This document shows positions 57,422-64,000 of a stretch of DNA of 64,000 nucleotides, in pieces; position 1 is the first letter of the stretch, and the number at the start of each line of letters is the position of its first letter. A program made the position numbers and the translations under genes. The notes under the pieces were generated by a model. It was not told where the DNA came from. It searched no databases and saw only the letters and a program-made list of their open reading frames with translations. Where the stretch lies: positions 1,420,501 through 1,484,500 of the forward strand of contig NC_021505.1 of the NCBI RefSeq assembly GCF_000412675.1, in the 5' to 3' direction. The DNA comes from Pseudomonas putida NBRC 14164 (GTDB lineage: Bacteria; Pseudomonadota; Gammaproteobacteria; Pseudomonadales; Pseudomonadaceae).

Positions 57422-57750
57422 GTTGCATGCGCTACAAAGGCTACGCCGCTCGTATCGAGTACGACGAGCGTGATGACATTTTCGTCGGCCGTGTGCTCGG
57501 TATGCGAGACATCATCAGTTTTCACGCAAGGTCGGTGCCCGAATTGCATGAAGCGTTCCGAGATGCACTGGAGGATTACCTGGCCGATTGTGCAGAGCAG
57601 GGCATTACTCCGGAGAAGCCTGCTTCGGGTAAGGTCATGCTGAGAATTCGGCCTGAGGTTCATGCTGCGGCGAGTGTCGCTGCCCGTGCTGCCGGTAAAA
57701 GCCTGAATCAGTGGGCTGATGAGGTATTTGAACAAGCCGCGATGGCCTGA
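57418..57750 (+). CDS. hicB: HicB-type antitoxin
   Basis: A 110-residue antitoxin. The N-terminal HicB (partial RNase H) fold is MRYKGYAARIEYDERDDIFV GRVLGM (in pieces), with LHEAFRDALEDYLADCAEQG next. The C-terminal ribbon-helix-helix DNA-binding part is GKVMLRIRPEVHAAASVAAR AAGKSLNQWADEVFEQA (in pieces). It should neutralise HicA and repress the operator at 57139-57159. The 155 bases after it, before the next operon, hold no feature I can support beyond a presumed promoter. Confidence 0.92.
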   Translation: MSCMRYKGYAARIEYDERDDIFVGRVLGMRDIISFHARSVPELHEAFRDALEDYLADCAEQGITPEKPASGKVMLRIRPEVHAAASVAARAAGKSLNQWADEVFEQAAMA

Positions 57751-57905
57751 GCCACGCTGCTCTAACGCAGCGCATAGGTAATATCCTGCCGTCACTGAAC
57801 AGAATTGTTACCAAGGCCTGTCGATTCCTCCGCTCTCCGTTCGACCATAGGTGAAGGCACGCCGCACTGCGTGTCAAAACCCTACGTACTGTCGGAGACA
57901 CCCCG

Positions 57906-58331
57906 ATGAGCACCGCAGCCGAAACCGAGATCCGCCAACTGATCGAACGCTGGATGCAGGCCGTGCGCGATCGTGACATCCCCAATATCACCGCCCCCTA
58001 TGCCGATGACATCGTTGCCTTCGATGCCATCCAGGCCCTGCAATTCAAAGGCAAAGCCGCCTACACGGCGCACTGGGAAATGTGCATGGGCATGTGCACC
58101 GGCCCCATGGTCTTCGAACTGGCCGAACTCACCGTACATGCCGCGGGCGACCTGGCCCTGGCCCACTGGCTGAACCGCTGCGGCCCGGGCGACGACGAAA
58201 GCCAGTGCGGCTTCATGCGCGCCACCGTGGGCTATCGTCGGAAAGGTGACCAGTGGCAGGTCATCCACGAACACTGGTCGGCGCCTTTCGACATGGAAAC
58301 GCAAAAAGCCCTGTTCGATCTCAAGCCCTGA
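57906..58331 (+). CDS. SnoaL-like (NTF2-fold) protein
   Basis: A 141-residue soluble protein with the NTF2-like/SnoaL pattern: an opening helix (ETEIRQLIERWMQAVRDRDI), PYADDIVAFDAIQ, LQFKGKAAYTAHWEMCM and a closing RKGDQWQVIHEHWSAPFD. Members include ketosteroid-isomerase-like enzymes and proteins of unknown role; no substrate can be inferred. It is the first gene of a four-gene unit leading to an ECF sigma factor. The spacing to the next gene is 44 bases. Confidence 0.88.
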   Translation: MSTAAETEIRQLIERWMQAVRDRDIPNITAPYADDIVAFDAIQALQFKGKAAYTAHWEMCMGMCTGPMVFELAELTVHAAGDLALAHWLNRCGPGDDESQCGFMRATVGYRRKGDQWQVIHEHWSAPFDMETQKALFDLKP

Positions 58332-58375
58332 GCCGTTATCGCCAAACGCACTTTGCCGATGCCCTGGAGGCGACC

Positions 58376-58720
58376 ATGAAATACCTGTGCCTGGTCTATT
58401 GTGACGAGGGGCTGTTGCACAGCCTGCCCGACAGCCCGGAAGACGCCGAATGCATGGCCTACGCCGAAGCCGTGCATGGCTCGGGGCGAATGCTGGCGGC
58501 CGAGGCGCTCAAGCCTGTGCAAACCGCCACCACGGTGCGGGTGCGTAACGGGCACATGAGCCTGACCGACGGCCCGTTTGCCGAAACCAAGGAGCAACTC
58601 GCGGGCTTCTATCTGGTGGAAGCCCGCGACCTGAACGAAGCGCTGAACATCGCCAAGGGCATCCCGGCCGCACGGGTCGGCAGTGTCGAGGTGCGACCGG
58701 TGCGCGAACTGCAACCCTGA
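58376..58720 (+). CDS. YCII-related DGPF-domain protein
   Basis: A 114-residue protein starting MKYLCLVYCDEGLLHSLPDS at ATG 58376, with GGAGG six bases upstream. The diagnostic DGPFAETKEQLAGFYLVEAR lies near 62-81. Such proteins have the dimeric alpha-beta barrel YCII fold and are found next to ECF42-type sigma factors, as here. Their chemical role is unknown. The open frame reaching upstream to 58253 overlaps the previous gene and is not used. Confidence 0.9.
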   Translation: MKYLCLVYCDEGLLHSLPDSPEDAECMAYAEAVHGSGRMLAAEALKPVQTATTVRVRNGHMSLTDGPFAETKEQLAGFYLVEARDLNEALNIAKGIPAARVGSVEVRPVRELQP

Positions 58721-58741
58721 CAGCTACGGAGAACCATCAGC

Positions 58742-59227
58742 ATGAGCCTTGCACACCCCGCGCAAGCACGCCACGAGTTGTCCATCAGCCGGCTGATCGA
58801 CGCACCACCGGCCAAAGTGTTTCGCGCCTGGACCGAACCCCAGTGGCTGATGCAGTGGTGGGGGCCGCACGGCATGACCACCCCGGAGTGCGAGATGCAG
58901 TTGTGGGTTGGGGGGGGATTCCGCACCCTGATGCGGGCGCCGGATGGTAGTGAATACCCGACCCAGGGCGTTTTCTTGGAAATTGCCGCGCCGCGCCGGC
59001 TGGTGTTCACCGATGCCTTTGGCCCCGGTTGGGTGCCGTCGGACAAGGCCTTCATGACCGCCGTCATCAGCTTTGACGAGGAGCAGGGCAAAACCCGCTA
59101 TACCGCCCGCGCCTGGCACTGGAATGCCGCTGACTGCCGGGCCCATGAGGAAATGGGCTTCTACCAGGGCTGGGGAGAAAGCCTGGACCGCCTGGTGGAG
59201 GTGGTGACCCAGCGGATGCCCGACTGA
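58742..59227 (+). CDS. SRPBCC/AHSA1-family protein
   Basis: A 161-residue protein of the START-like SRPBCC fold: LSISRLIDAPPAKVFRAWTE, QWWGPHGMTTPECEMQLWVG and a closing MGFYQGWGESLDRLVEVV, the usual AHSA1 pattern. These bind hydrophobic ligands in a deep pocket; the ligand is unknown. The stop TGA (59225-59227) overlaps the sigma-factor ATG by one base, so they are coupled. Confidence 0.9.
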   Translation: MSLAHPAQARHELSISRLIDAPPAKVFRAWTEPQWLMQWWGPHGMTTPECEMQLWVGGGFRTLMRAPDGSEYPTQGVFLEIAAPRRLVFTDAFGPGWVPSDKAFMTAVISFDEEQGKTRYTARAWHWNAADCRAHEEMGFYQGWGESLDRLVEVVTQRMPD

Positions 59228-60465
59228 TGACGGCACTGGCGCAGGTGCGTGCCGAAGTCGAGGCCGTGTACCGGCGGGATTCGCGACGCATCCTGGCGAC
59301 GTTGATCCGCCTGCTGGGTGATTTCGACCTGGCAGAGGAGGCCATGCATGATGCCTTCTTCATCGCCGTCGAGCGCTGGCAGCGCGATGGTATCCCCGAT
59401 AGCCCACGGGCCTGGCTGGTTTCCACCGGGCGTTTCAAGGCCATCGATGCGCTGCGCCGACGGGCCCGTTTCGACCGCTCTCAGGCAGACCTGAGCATGC
59501 TGCTCGACGGCCAGGCACACGACCCCAGTGAAGAAGAGTTGTTGGCGGATGACCGATTGCGGCTGATCTTCACCTGCTGCCACCCGGCGCTGTCAGCCGA
59601 TGCCCAGGTGCCGCTGACCCTGCGCGAAGTCTGCGACCTGACCACCGAGCAGATTGCCCGCGCCTTCCTGCAAAGCCCGGCCACCATCGCCCAGCGCATC
59701 GTCCGCGCCAAAGCCAAGATCCGCGACGCTGGCATCCCGTATCAGGTGCCGGAGCTGAACGAGCTGCCCGAGCGCCTGGAGAGCGTGTTGCGGGTGATCT
59801 ACCTGGTATTCAACGAAGGCTATTCGGCGTCCTCGGGCGAGTCACTGCTGCAGCAGGAACTGAGCGATGAAGCCATTCGCCTGGCGCGGCTGCTGGTGCA
59901 ATTGTTGCCTGATGCGGAGGCGATCGGCCTGCTGGCCTTGATGCTGCTGCAGGCGTCCCGGCAGCAGGCGCGAACCGATGCCCACGGCAACCTGGTGGTG
60001 CTGGAACAGCAGGACCGCAGCCTGTGGGACCGGCAACGCATTGACGAGGGCTGCGAGCTGGTGCGCCAGGCCCTGCAAAGCCGGGCATTCGGGGCCTATA
60101 CGGTGCAGGCGGCGATTGCCGCGGTACACGCTGAAGCGGCAACGGCAGAAGAGACGGACTGGGTGGAAATCGTCGGGCTGTATGACGTGTTGCAGCGGCA
60201 TTGGCCTTCAGCGGTGGTGGAGCTGAACCGGGCGGTGGCGCTGGCGAAGCGGGATGGGCCGGCGGCTGGCTTGCGGGAGGTCGAAGGGATTCTGGCGCGC
60301 GGTGAGCTGCTGGACTATCACCTGGCGCATGCGGCGCGGGCCGAGCTGCATTATCAGCTGGGGCAGGTGGAGGAGGCGCGTGCGGCGTGGCGGCAGGCGC
60401 TGGCGCTGACCCGGCAGGCGCCGGAGCGGCGGCATATCGAACAGCGGTTACAGGCGCTTGAATGA
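59227..60465 (+). CDS. ECF42-type RNA polymerase sigma factor
   Basis: A 412-residue sigma factor, much longer than ordinary ECFs. The N-terminal half has region 2 (LGDFDLAEEAMHDAFFIAVE) and region 4 (LTLREVCDLTTEQIARAFLQ and SPATIAQRIVRAKAKIRDAG). The C-terminal half (about 200-412, with RVIYLVFNEGYSASSGESLL, ALMLLQASRQQARTDAHGNL and tetratricopeptide-like helices at the end) is the extension characteristic of the ECF42 group, thought to act in place of a separate anti-sigma factor. Its place beside a DGPF-domain gene is the known genomic signature. No anti-sigma gene is present in the unit. Confidence 0.92.
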   Translation: MTALAQVRAEVEAVYRRDSRRILATLIRLLGDFDLAEEAMHDAFFIAVERWQRDGIPDSPRAWLVSTGRFKAIDALRRRARFDRSQADLSMLLDGQAHDPSEEELLADDRLRLIFTCCHPALSADAQVPLTLREVCDLTTEQIARAFLQSPATIAQRIVRAKAKIRDAGIPYQVPELNELPERLESVLRVIYLVFNEGYSASSGESLLQQELSDEAIRLARLLVQLLPDAEAIGLLALMLLQASRQQARTDAHGNLVVLEQQDRSLWDRQRIDEGCELVRQALQSRAFGAYTVQAAIAAVHAEAATAEETDWVEIVGLYDVLQRHWPSAVVELNRAVALAKRDGPAAGLREVEGILARGELLDYHLAHAARAELHYQLGQVEEARAAWRQALALTRQAPERRHIEQRLQALE

Positions 60466-60476
60466 GGGTGGCGGTA

Positions 60477-60573
60477 CCGGCCCTATCGCCGGCAAGTCAG
60501 CTCCCACAGGATCACCACAATGTTCAGGCCTGTGGTGATCCTGTGGGAGCTGGCTTGCCGGCGACAGGGCCGG
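60477..60573. repeat. REP-type long inverted repeat
   Basis: CCGGCCCTATCGCCGGCAAG TCAGCTCCCACAGGATCACCACA (in two pieces) is mirrored at 60531-60573 with few mismatches. It separates the convergent sigma-factor and hydratase genes. Confidence 0.8.
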
Positions 60574-60591
60574 AACTGGCTAATTCGGTTT

Positions 60592-61062
60592 TCAGCTAGC
60601 CACGAAATTCGGCGGCGACACCAGCTCGACTGTCTGCTGCTTGCGCGGCGCCAGGATCTCGGCCTCACCCTGCACCACCAGCTCATCGTTCTGGTTGTAC
60701 ACATTGGTGGCGATGCGCACCTTGAACTTGGGCAGCTTCTCGAGAATCTCCAGGCGCACGGTCAGGGTGTCGCCAATTTTCACCGGCTTCTGGAAGCTCA
60801 TCTGCTGGCCCAGGTAGATGGTGCCAGGGCCAGGCAGGGTGCAGGCCACTGCAGCACTGATCAGCGCGCCGCTGAACATGCCATGGGCAATACGCTCGCG
60901 GAACATGCTCTTGGCGGCAAACTCGGCATCCAGGTGAACCGGGTTGTGGTCACCGGACATCGCAGCAAACAGCTGGATGTCGCGTTCTTCAACGGACTTC
61001 TTGTACTCGGCCGTCTGGCCAACTTCGAGGGCTTCGTAAGGCGTGTTGGTGACCTGGGACAT
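60592..61062 (-). CDS. MaoC-like (R)-enoyl-CoA hydratase (PhaJ type)
   Basis: A 156-residue single hot-dog-fold hydratase. The hydratase-2 motif is present as AAMSGDHNPVHLDAEFA, with Asp38 and His43 as the catalytic pair, followed by RIAHGMFSGALISAAV. PhaJ enzymes hydrate enoyl-CoA from beta-oxidation to (R)-3-hydroxyacyl-CoA, feeding polyhydroxyalkanoate synthesis. I remember a PhaJ4-like gene at this place in P. putida, but the subtype is not proven here. ATG 61062 is used; the longer frame is antisense to the lipase gene. It lies 34 bases after the hydrolase stop, in one minus-strand unit. Confidence 0.9.
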   Translation of the reverse strand: MSQVTNTPYEALEVGQTAEYKKSVEERDIQLFAAMSGDHNPVHLDAEFAAKSMFRERIAHGMFSGALISAAVACTLPGPGTIYLGQQMSFQKPVKIGDTLTVRLEILEKLPKFKVRIATNVYNQNDELVVQGEAEILAPRKQQTVELVSPPNFVAS

Positions 61063-61096
61063 CGGTGCTTCCTTAAGCGTTGGGCGAGGGCGGCTA

Positions 61097-62041
61097 TCAT
61101 TCACTGCGCACAGGGCGGCCAAGGGCCAGCGCCTGTTCAAGCCAGCCGAGAATATCGGCGGTGACCTCGTCACGGTTGGTTTCGTTGAGTACTTCGTGCC
61201 GCGCCTCAGGATAGACGCGCAGCTGTACATGTCGATTGCCGGTCGCGCGCAGAGCGTCGGCCAGATGGGTGAGACGCTTGCCGGCACTGACCGGATCACA
61301 TTCACCACCGATTACCAGCATGGGCAGGTTCGGATCGATCTGCGCGAGGTTACCCGGCTGGCTGATTTGCGCCAAGCCTTGCAGCAGGTCGAGCCACAGC
61401 TGGTTGCTGCAGCGAAAGCCGCACAACGGGTCGCTGACGTACAGGTCGACCTCGGCTGGGTCGCGGCTAAGCCAGTCGAACGCCGTGCGGTTGGGCTTGA
61501 ACGCTTTGTTGAACGAACCGAACGACAACCATTCGATCAGCGCACTCTTGCCCTGCGGCCCCTGGCGCCAGGCCTCCAGCCTGGCAATCAGCCGCGCCAC
61601 GCGATACAGCGCCGCCGGTTGGTAGTTGGAGCCACTGAGAATCGCCCCGTGAAGGCTGGCGCTGTGGTGCAGCAGGTAAGCCTGGGCGATGTAGCTGCCC
61701 ATGCTGTGGCCGAACAGAAACAACGGTGTGCCCGGGTACTGCTGGCCGATGTGCTGGGCCAGCAGCCCAAGGTCGTTGACTACGGCATTCCAGCCATGAT
61801 GGCGGGCGAACAGGCCGAGGCTGCCCAGCTCGGCGGTGCGCCCGTGGCCGCGTTGGTCGGCAGCGAACAGGGCAAAGCCCGCCTCGCTCAGGGCATGGCC
61901 CAGGCGCAGGTAGCGCCCGGCATGCTCGGCCATGCCATGGGCCAGCAGCACCACGGCCTTTACCGGTGTGGCCGGCAGCCATTGGTGCACGTGCAGGCTG
62001 CAGTGCTCGCTGGCGGGTAGCCAGAAGGCGTCGTGGGGCAT
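61097..62041 (-). CDS. Alpha/beta hydrolase (monoacylglycerol lipase-like)
   Basis: A 314-residue serine hydrolase of the lysophospholipase/monoglyceride lipase type. HGMAEHAGRY (35-44) forms the oxyanion region, ADQRGHGRT follows, and GHSMGS carries the nucleophile Ser113. GGECDPVS gives Asp249 and ARHEVLNE gives His282, completing the triad. It has no signal peptide, so it is probably cytoplasmic. It lies upstream of the PhaJ-like gene and divergent from the FadD gene, which fits fatty-acid use. ATG 62041 is preferred over the 27-codon upstream extension because family alignment begins near it. Confidence 0.9.
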   Translation of the reverse strand: MPHDAFWLPASEHCSLHVHQWLPATPVKAVVLLAHGMAEHAGRYLRLGHALSEAGFALFAADQRGHGRTAELGSLGLFARHHGWNAVVNDLGLLAQHIGQQYPGTPLFLFGHSMGSYIAQAYLLHHSASLHGAILSGSNYQPAALYRVARLIARLEAWRQGPQGKSALIEWLSFGSFNKAFKPNRTAFDWLSRDPAEVDLYVSDPLCGFRCSNQLWLDLLQGLAQISQPGNLAQIDPNLPMLVIGGECDPVSAGKRLTHLADALRATGNRHVQLRVYPEARHEVLNETNRDEVTADILGWLEQALALGRPVRSE

Positions 62042-62259
62042 GGCGGGTCCTTGTGCGCGCGGGTACCAGAACAGTGTATGCACAACCGGCCGGATTGCAG
62101 GAAGGGCACAAATAAGATTCACAATGTTAATGGCGGCACTTGGCGTATATGCCGCCTTGGGCTTACCTGCTAACGTCGGATCAACGCCTTTTCGCCTGCA
62201 GGCGATCAGGTAAAGGACTAAAGGACGCAGTGCAGGTCCAGGCAGAGGAACAATAATAA

Positions 62260-63948
62260 ATGCAAGCCGACTTCTGGAATGACAAGCGCCCGGCGGGCGT
62301 GCCTTCCACCATCGACATCAATGCCTACACCTCGGTCGTCGAGGTGTTCGAGCGCTCCTGCAAGCGCTTTGCCGACCGCCCGGCGTTCAGCAACCTGGGC
62401 GTGACCCTGACCTACGCAGAGCTGGAGCGACATTCGGCAGCCTTTTCTGCCTGGTTGCAGCAGCACACCGACCTCAAGCCGGGCGACCGCATCGCGGTGC
62501 AGATGCCCAACGTGCTGCAATACCCGATCGCCGTCTTTGGTGCCATGCGCGCCGGCTTGATCGTGGTCAACACCAACCCGCTGTACACCGAGCGCGAAAT
62601 GCGCCACCAGTTCAAGGACAGTGGCGCACGTGCGCTGGTGTACCTGAACATGTTTGGCAAGCGTGTGCAGGAGGTGCTGCCCGATACTGGCATCGAGTAC
62701 CTGATCGAGGCGAAGATGGGCGACCTGTTGCCCGCCGCCAAGGGCTGGCTGATCAACACGGTGGTCGACAAGCTGAAGAAGATGGTGCCAGCCTACCAGT
62801 TGCCCCAGGCGATATCGTTCAAACAGGTGCTGCGCCAGGGCCGCGAGCAGTCGCCCAAACCGGTGCCGTTGAGCCTGGACGACATTGCCGTGCTGCAGTA
62901 CACCGGCGGCACCACTGGCCTGGCCAAGGGTGCCATGCTCACCCACGGCAACCTGGTGGCCAATATGTTGCAGGTGCTCGCCTGCTTCTCGCAGCACGGC
63001 CCCGACGGGCAGAAGCTGCTCAAGGACGGCCAGGAGGTGATGATCGCGCCGCTGCCGCTGTACCACATCTATGCCTTCACCGCGAACTGCATGTGCATGA
63101 TGGTCACCGGCAACCACAATGTCCTGATCACCAACCCACGTGACATCCCCGGCTTCATCAAGGAGCTGGGCAAGTGGCGTTTCTCGGCGCTGTTGGGGCT
63201 GAACACCCTGTTTGTCGCGCTGATGGACCACCCCGGTTTCCGCCAGCTGGATTTCTCGGCGCTGAAGGTCACCAACTCCGGCGGCACGGCGCTGGTCAAG
63301 GCCACTGCCGAACGCTGGGAGGCCCTTACCGGGTGCCGCATTGTCGAAGGCTACGGCCTGACAGAAACCTCGCCGGTGGCCAGCACCAACCCCTATGGCC
63401 AGCTGGCGCGCCTGGGCACCGTGGGCATCCCGGTGGCGGGTACCGCGTTCAAGGTTATCGACGATGACGGCAACGAATTGCCGCTGGGCGAGCGGGGCGA
63501 GTTGTGCATCAAGGGCCCGCAGGTGATGAAGGGTTACTGGCAGCAGCCTGAGGCCACTGCTCAAGCGCTGGATGCGGACGGCTGGTTCAAGACCGGGGAT
63601 ATCGCGGTGATCGACCCGGACGGTTTCACCCGCATCGTCGACCGCAAGAAGGACATGATTATCGTCTCGGGCTTCAACGTGTACCCCAACGAGATCGAGG
63701 ACGTGGTGATGGGCCACCCCAAGGTTGCCAACTGTGCAGCCATCGGCGTGCCGGACGAGCGCTCAGGCGAGGCGGTGAAGCTGTTTGTGGTGCCGCGCGA
63801 GGGCGGGGTGAGCGTGGATGAGCTCAAGGCCTACTGCAAAGCCAACTTCACCGGCTACAAGGTACCCAAGCACATCGTGCTGCGTGATTCGTTGCCGATG
63901 ACGCCGGTTGGCAAGATCCTGCGGCGGGAGTTGCGGGACATAGCTTGA
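62260..63948 (+). CDS. fadD2: Long-chain fatty acid-CoA ligase (FadD2 type)
   Basis: A 562-residue AMP-forming acyl-CoA synthetase that activates fatty acids for beta-oxidation at the inner membrane. The ATP/AMP motif YTGGTTGLAKGAM lies near 213-225, GYGLTETSP near 363, DGWFKTGD near 439, the FACS signature region with IVDRKKDMIIVSGFNVYPNE near 457-476, and the catalytic Lys in VGKILRREL near 550. Pseudomonas usually carries fadD2 and fadD1 in tandem; the window ends 52 bases after this gene, so the second copy is not visible. The symbol rests on remembered gene order with the lipase and PhaJ-like genes. GAGGAAC lies before the ATG. Confidence 0.88.
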   Translation: MQADFWNDKRPAGVPSTIDINAYTSVVEVFERSCKRFADRPAFSNLGVTLTYAELERHSAAFSAWLQQHTDLKPGDRIAVQMPNVLQYPIAVFGAMRAGLIVVNTNPLYTEREMRHQFKDSGARALVYLNMFGKRVQEVLPDTGIEYLIEAKMGDLLPAAKGWLINTVVDKLKKMVPAYQLPQAISFKQVLRQGREQSPKPVPLSLDDIAVLQYTGGTTGLAKGAMLTHGNLVANMLQVLACFSQHGPDGQKLLKDGQEVMIAPLPLYHIYAFTANCMCMMVTGNHNVLITNPRDIPGFIKELGKWRFSALLGLNTLFVALMDHPGFRQLDFSALKVTNSGGTALVKATAERWEALTGCRIVEGYGLTETSPVASTNPYGQLARLGTVGIPVAGTAFKVIDDDGNELPLGERGELCIKGPQVMKGYWQQPEATAQALDADGWFKTGDIAVIDPDGFTRIVDRKKDMIIVSGFNVYPNEIEDVVMGHPKVANCAAIGVPDERSGEAVKLFVVPREGGVSVDELKAYCKANFTGYKVPKHIVLRDSLPMTPVGKILRRELRDIA

Positions 63949-63960
63949 GTCTATGTTGGC

Positions 63961-63991
63961 TGTTTCGCGGGTGAACCCGCTCCCACAGGTA
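63961..63991. repeat. REP arm at window edge
   Basis: TGTTTCGCGGGTGAACCCGC TCCCACAGG (in two pieces) is a single REP arm; its partner would be outside the window. Confidence 0.65.
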
Positions 63992-64000
63992 CTGCACAGC

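Noticed and set aside
61043..62020. Plus-strand 325-residue frame opposite the lipase gene
   Set aside because: It is an antisense shadow; the minus strand carries a complete Ser-Asp-His hydrolase.

Overview
The window looks like a chromosomal segment of a fluorescent Pseudomonas of the P. putida group. The evidence is the high GC content, many Pseudomonas-type REP hairpins (GTGGGAGCGGGC-like arms), FpvA-type receptors, aceK, and a fadD2 / alpha-beta hydrolase / phaJ order that I remember from P. putida. No sequence search was run; all family calls are by eye.

Region 1 (1-37,290) is a pyoverdine siderophore assembly line. It starts with the 3' end of a SyrP/TauD-type hydroxylase (1-219). A PvdS-type iron-starvation promoter (417-440) follows, then four collinear NRPS genes: 479-6946 (C-A-T-C-A-T), 6948-14804 (C-A-T-E-C-A-T), 16305-19658 (C-A-T) and 19660-37290 (three C-A-T-E modules, then C-A-T-TE). 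The A-domain pocket residues, read by eye, predict Asp-Lys-D-Asp-Ser-Thr-D-Ala-D-X-D-Ser-(OH)Orn, with X probably Glu. The hydroxylase would make beta-hydroxy-Asp. The chromophore synthetase, pvdS, ornithine hydroxylase and MbtH protein must lie outside the window.

An IS110-family element (14,944-16,104) sits inside a REP hairpin between NRPS genes 2 and 3. Its 5' non-coding end can be read as a bridge RNA whose guides match both the REP target and the element's own junction. Downstream of it are a relic NRPS C-terminal tail and a second PvdS-type box, which could restart transcription of genes 3 and 4. A 2.9-kb C-A-(half)T unit is nearly identical in NRPS genes 2 and 4.

Region 2 (37,291-41,000) holds a terminator, a convergent ferripyoverdine receptor (fpvA) and a PvdO/FGE-like exported protein. 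Region 3 (41,000-45,740) holds a candidate leader peptide, two EamA transporters, a DUF4265 protein and aceK. Region 4 (45,860-51,010) holds a lipoprotein and an ECF sigma / FecR / TonB-receptor surface-signalling set whose receptor is a close paralogue of fpvA. Region 5 (51,100-57,750) holds housekeeping and small genes: a CvfB-like RNA-binding protein, a beta-helix protein, CsbD, YihY, peptide deformylase, GNAT, DUF2790 and a HicAB toxin-antitoxin pair. Region 6 (57,900-60,470) is a four-gene operon of small enzymes ending in an ECF42-type sigma factor. Region 7 (60,590-63,950) is lipid metabolism: phaJ-like hydratase, lipase and FadD2-type acyl-CoA ligase. No tRNA, rRNA or CRISPR array was seen.
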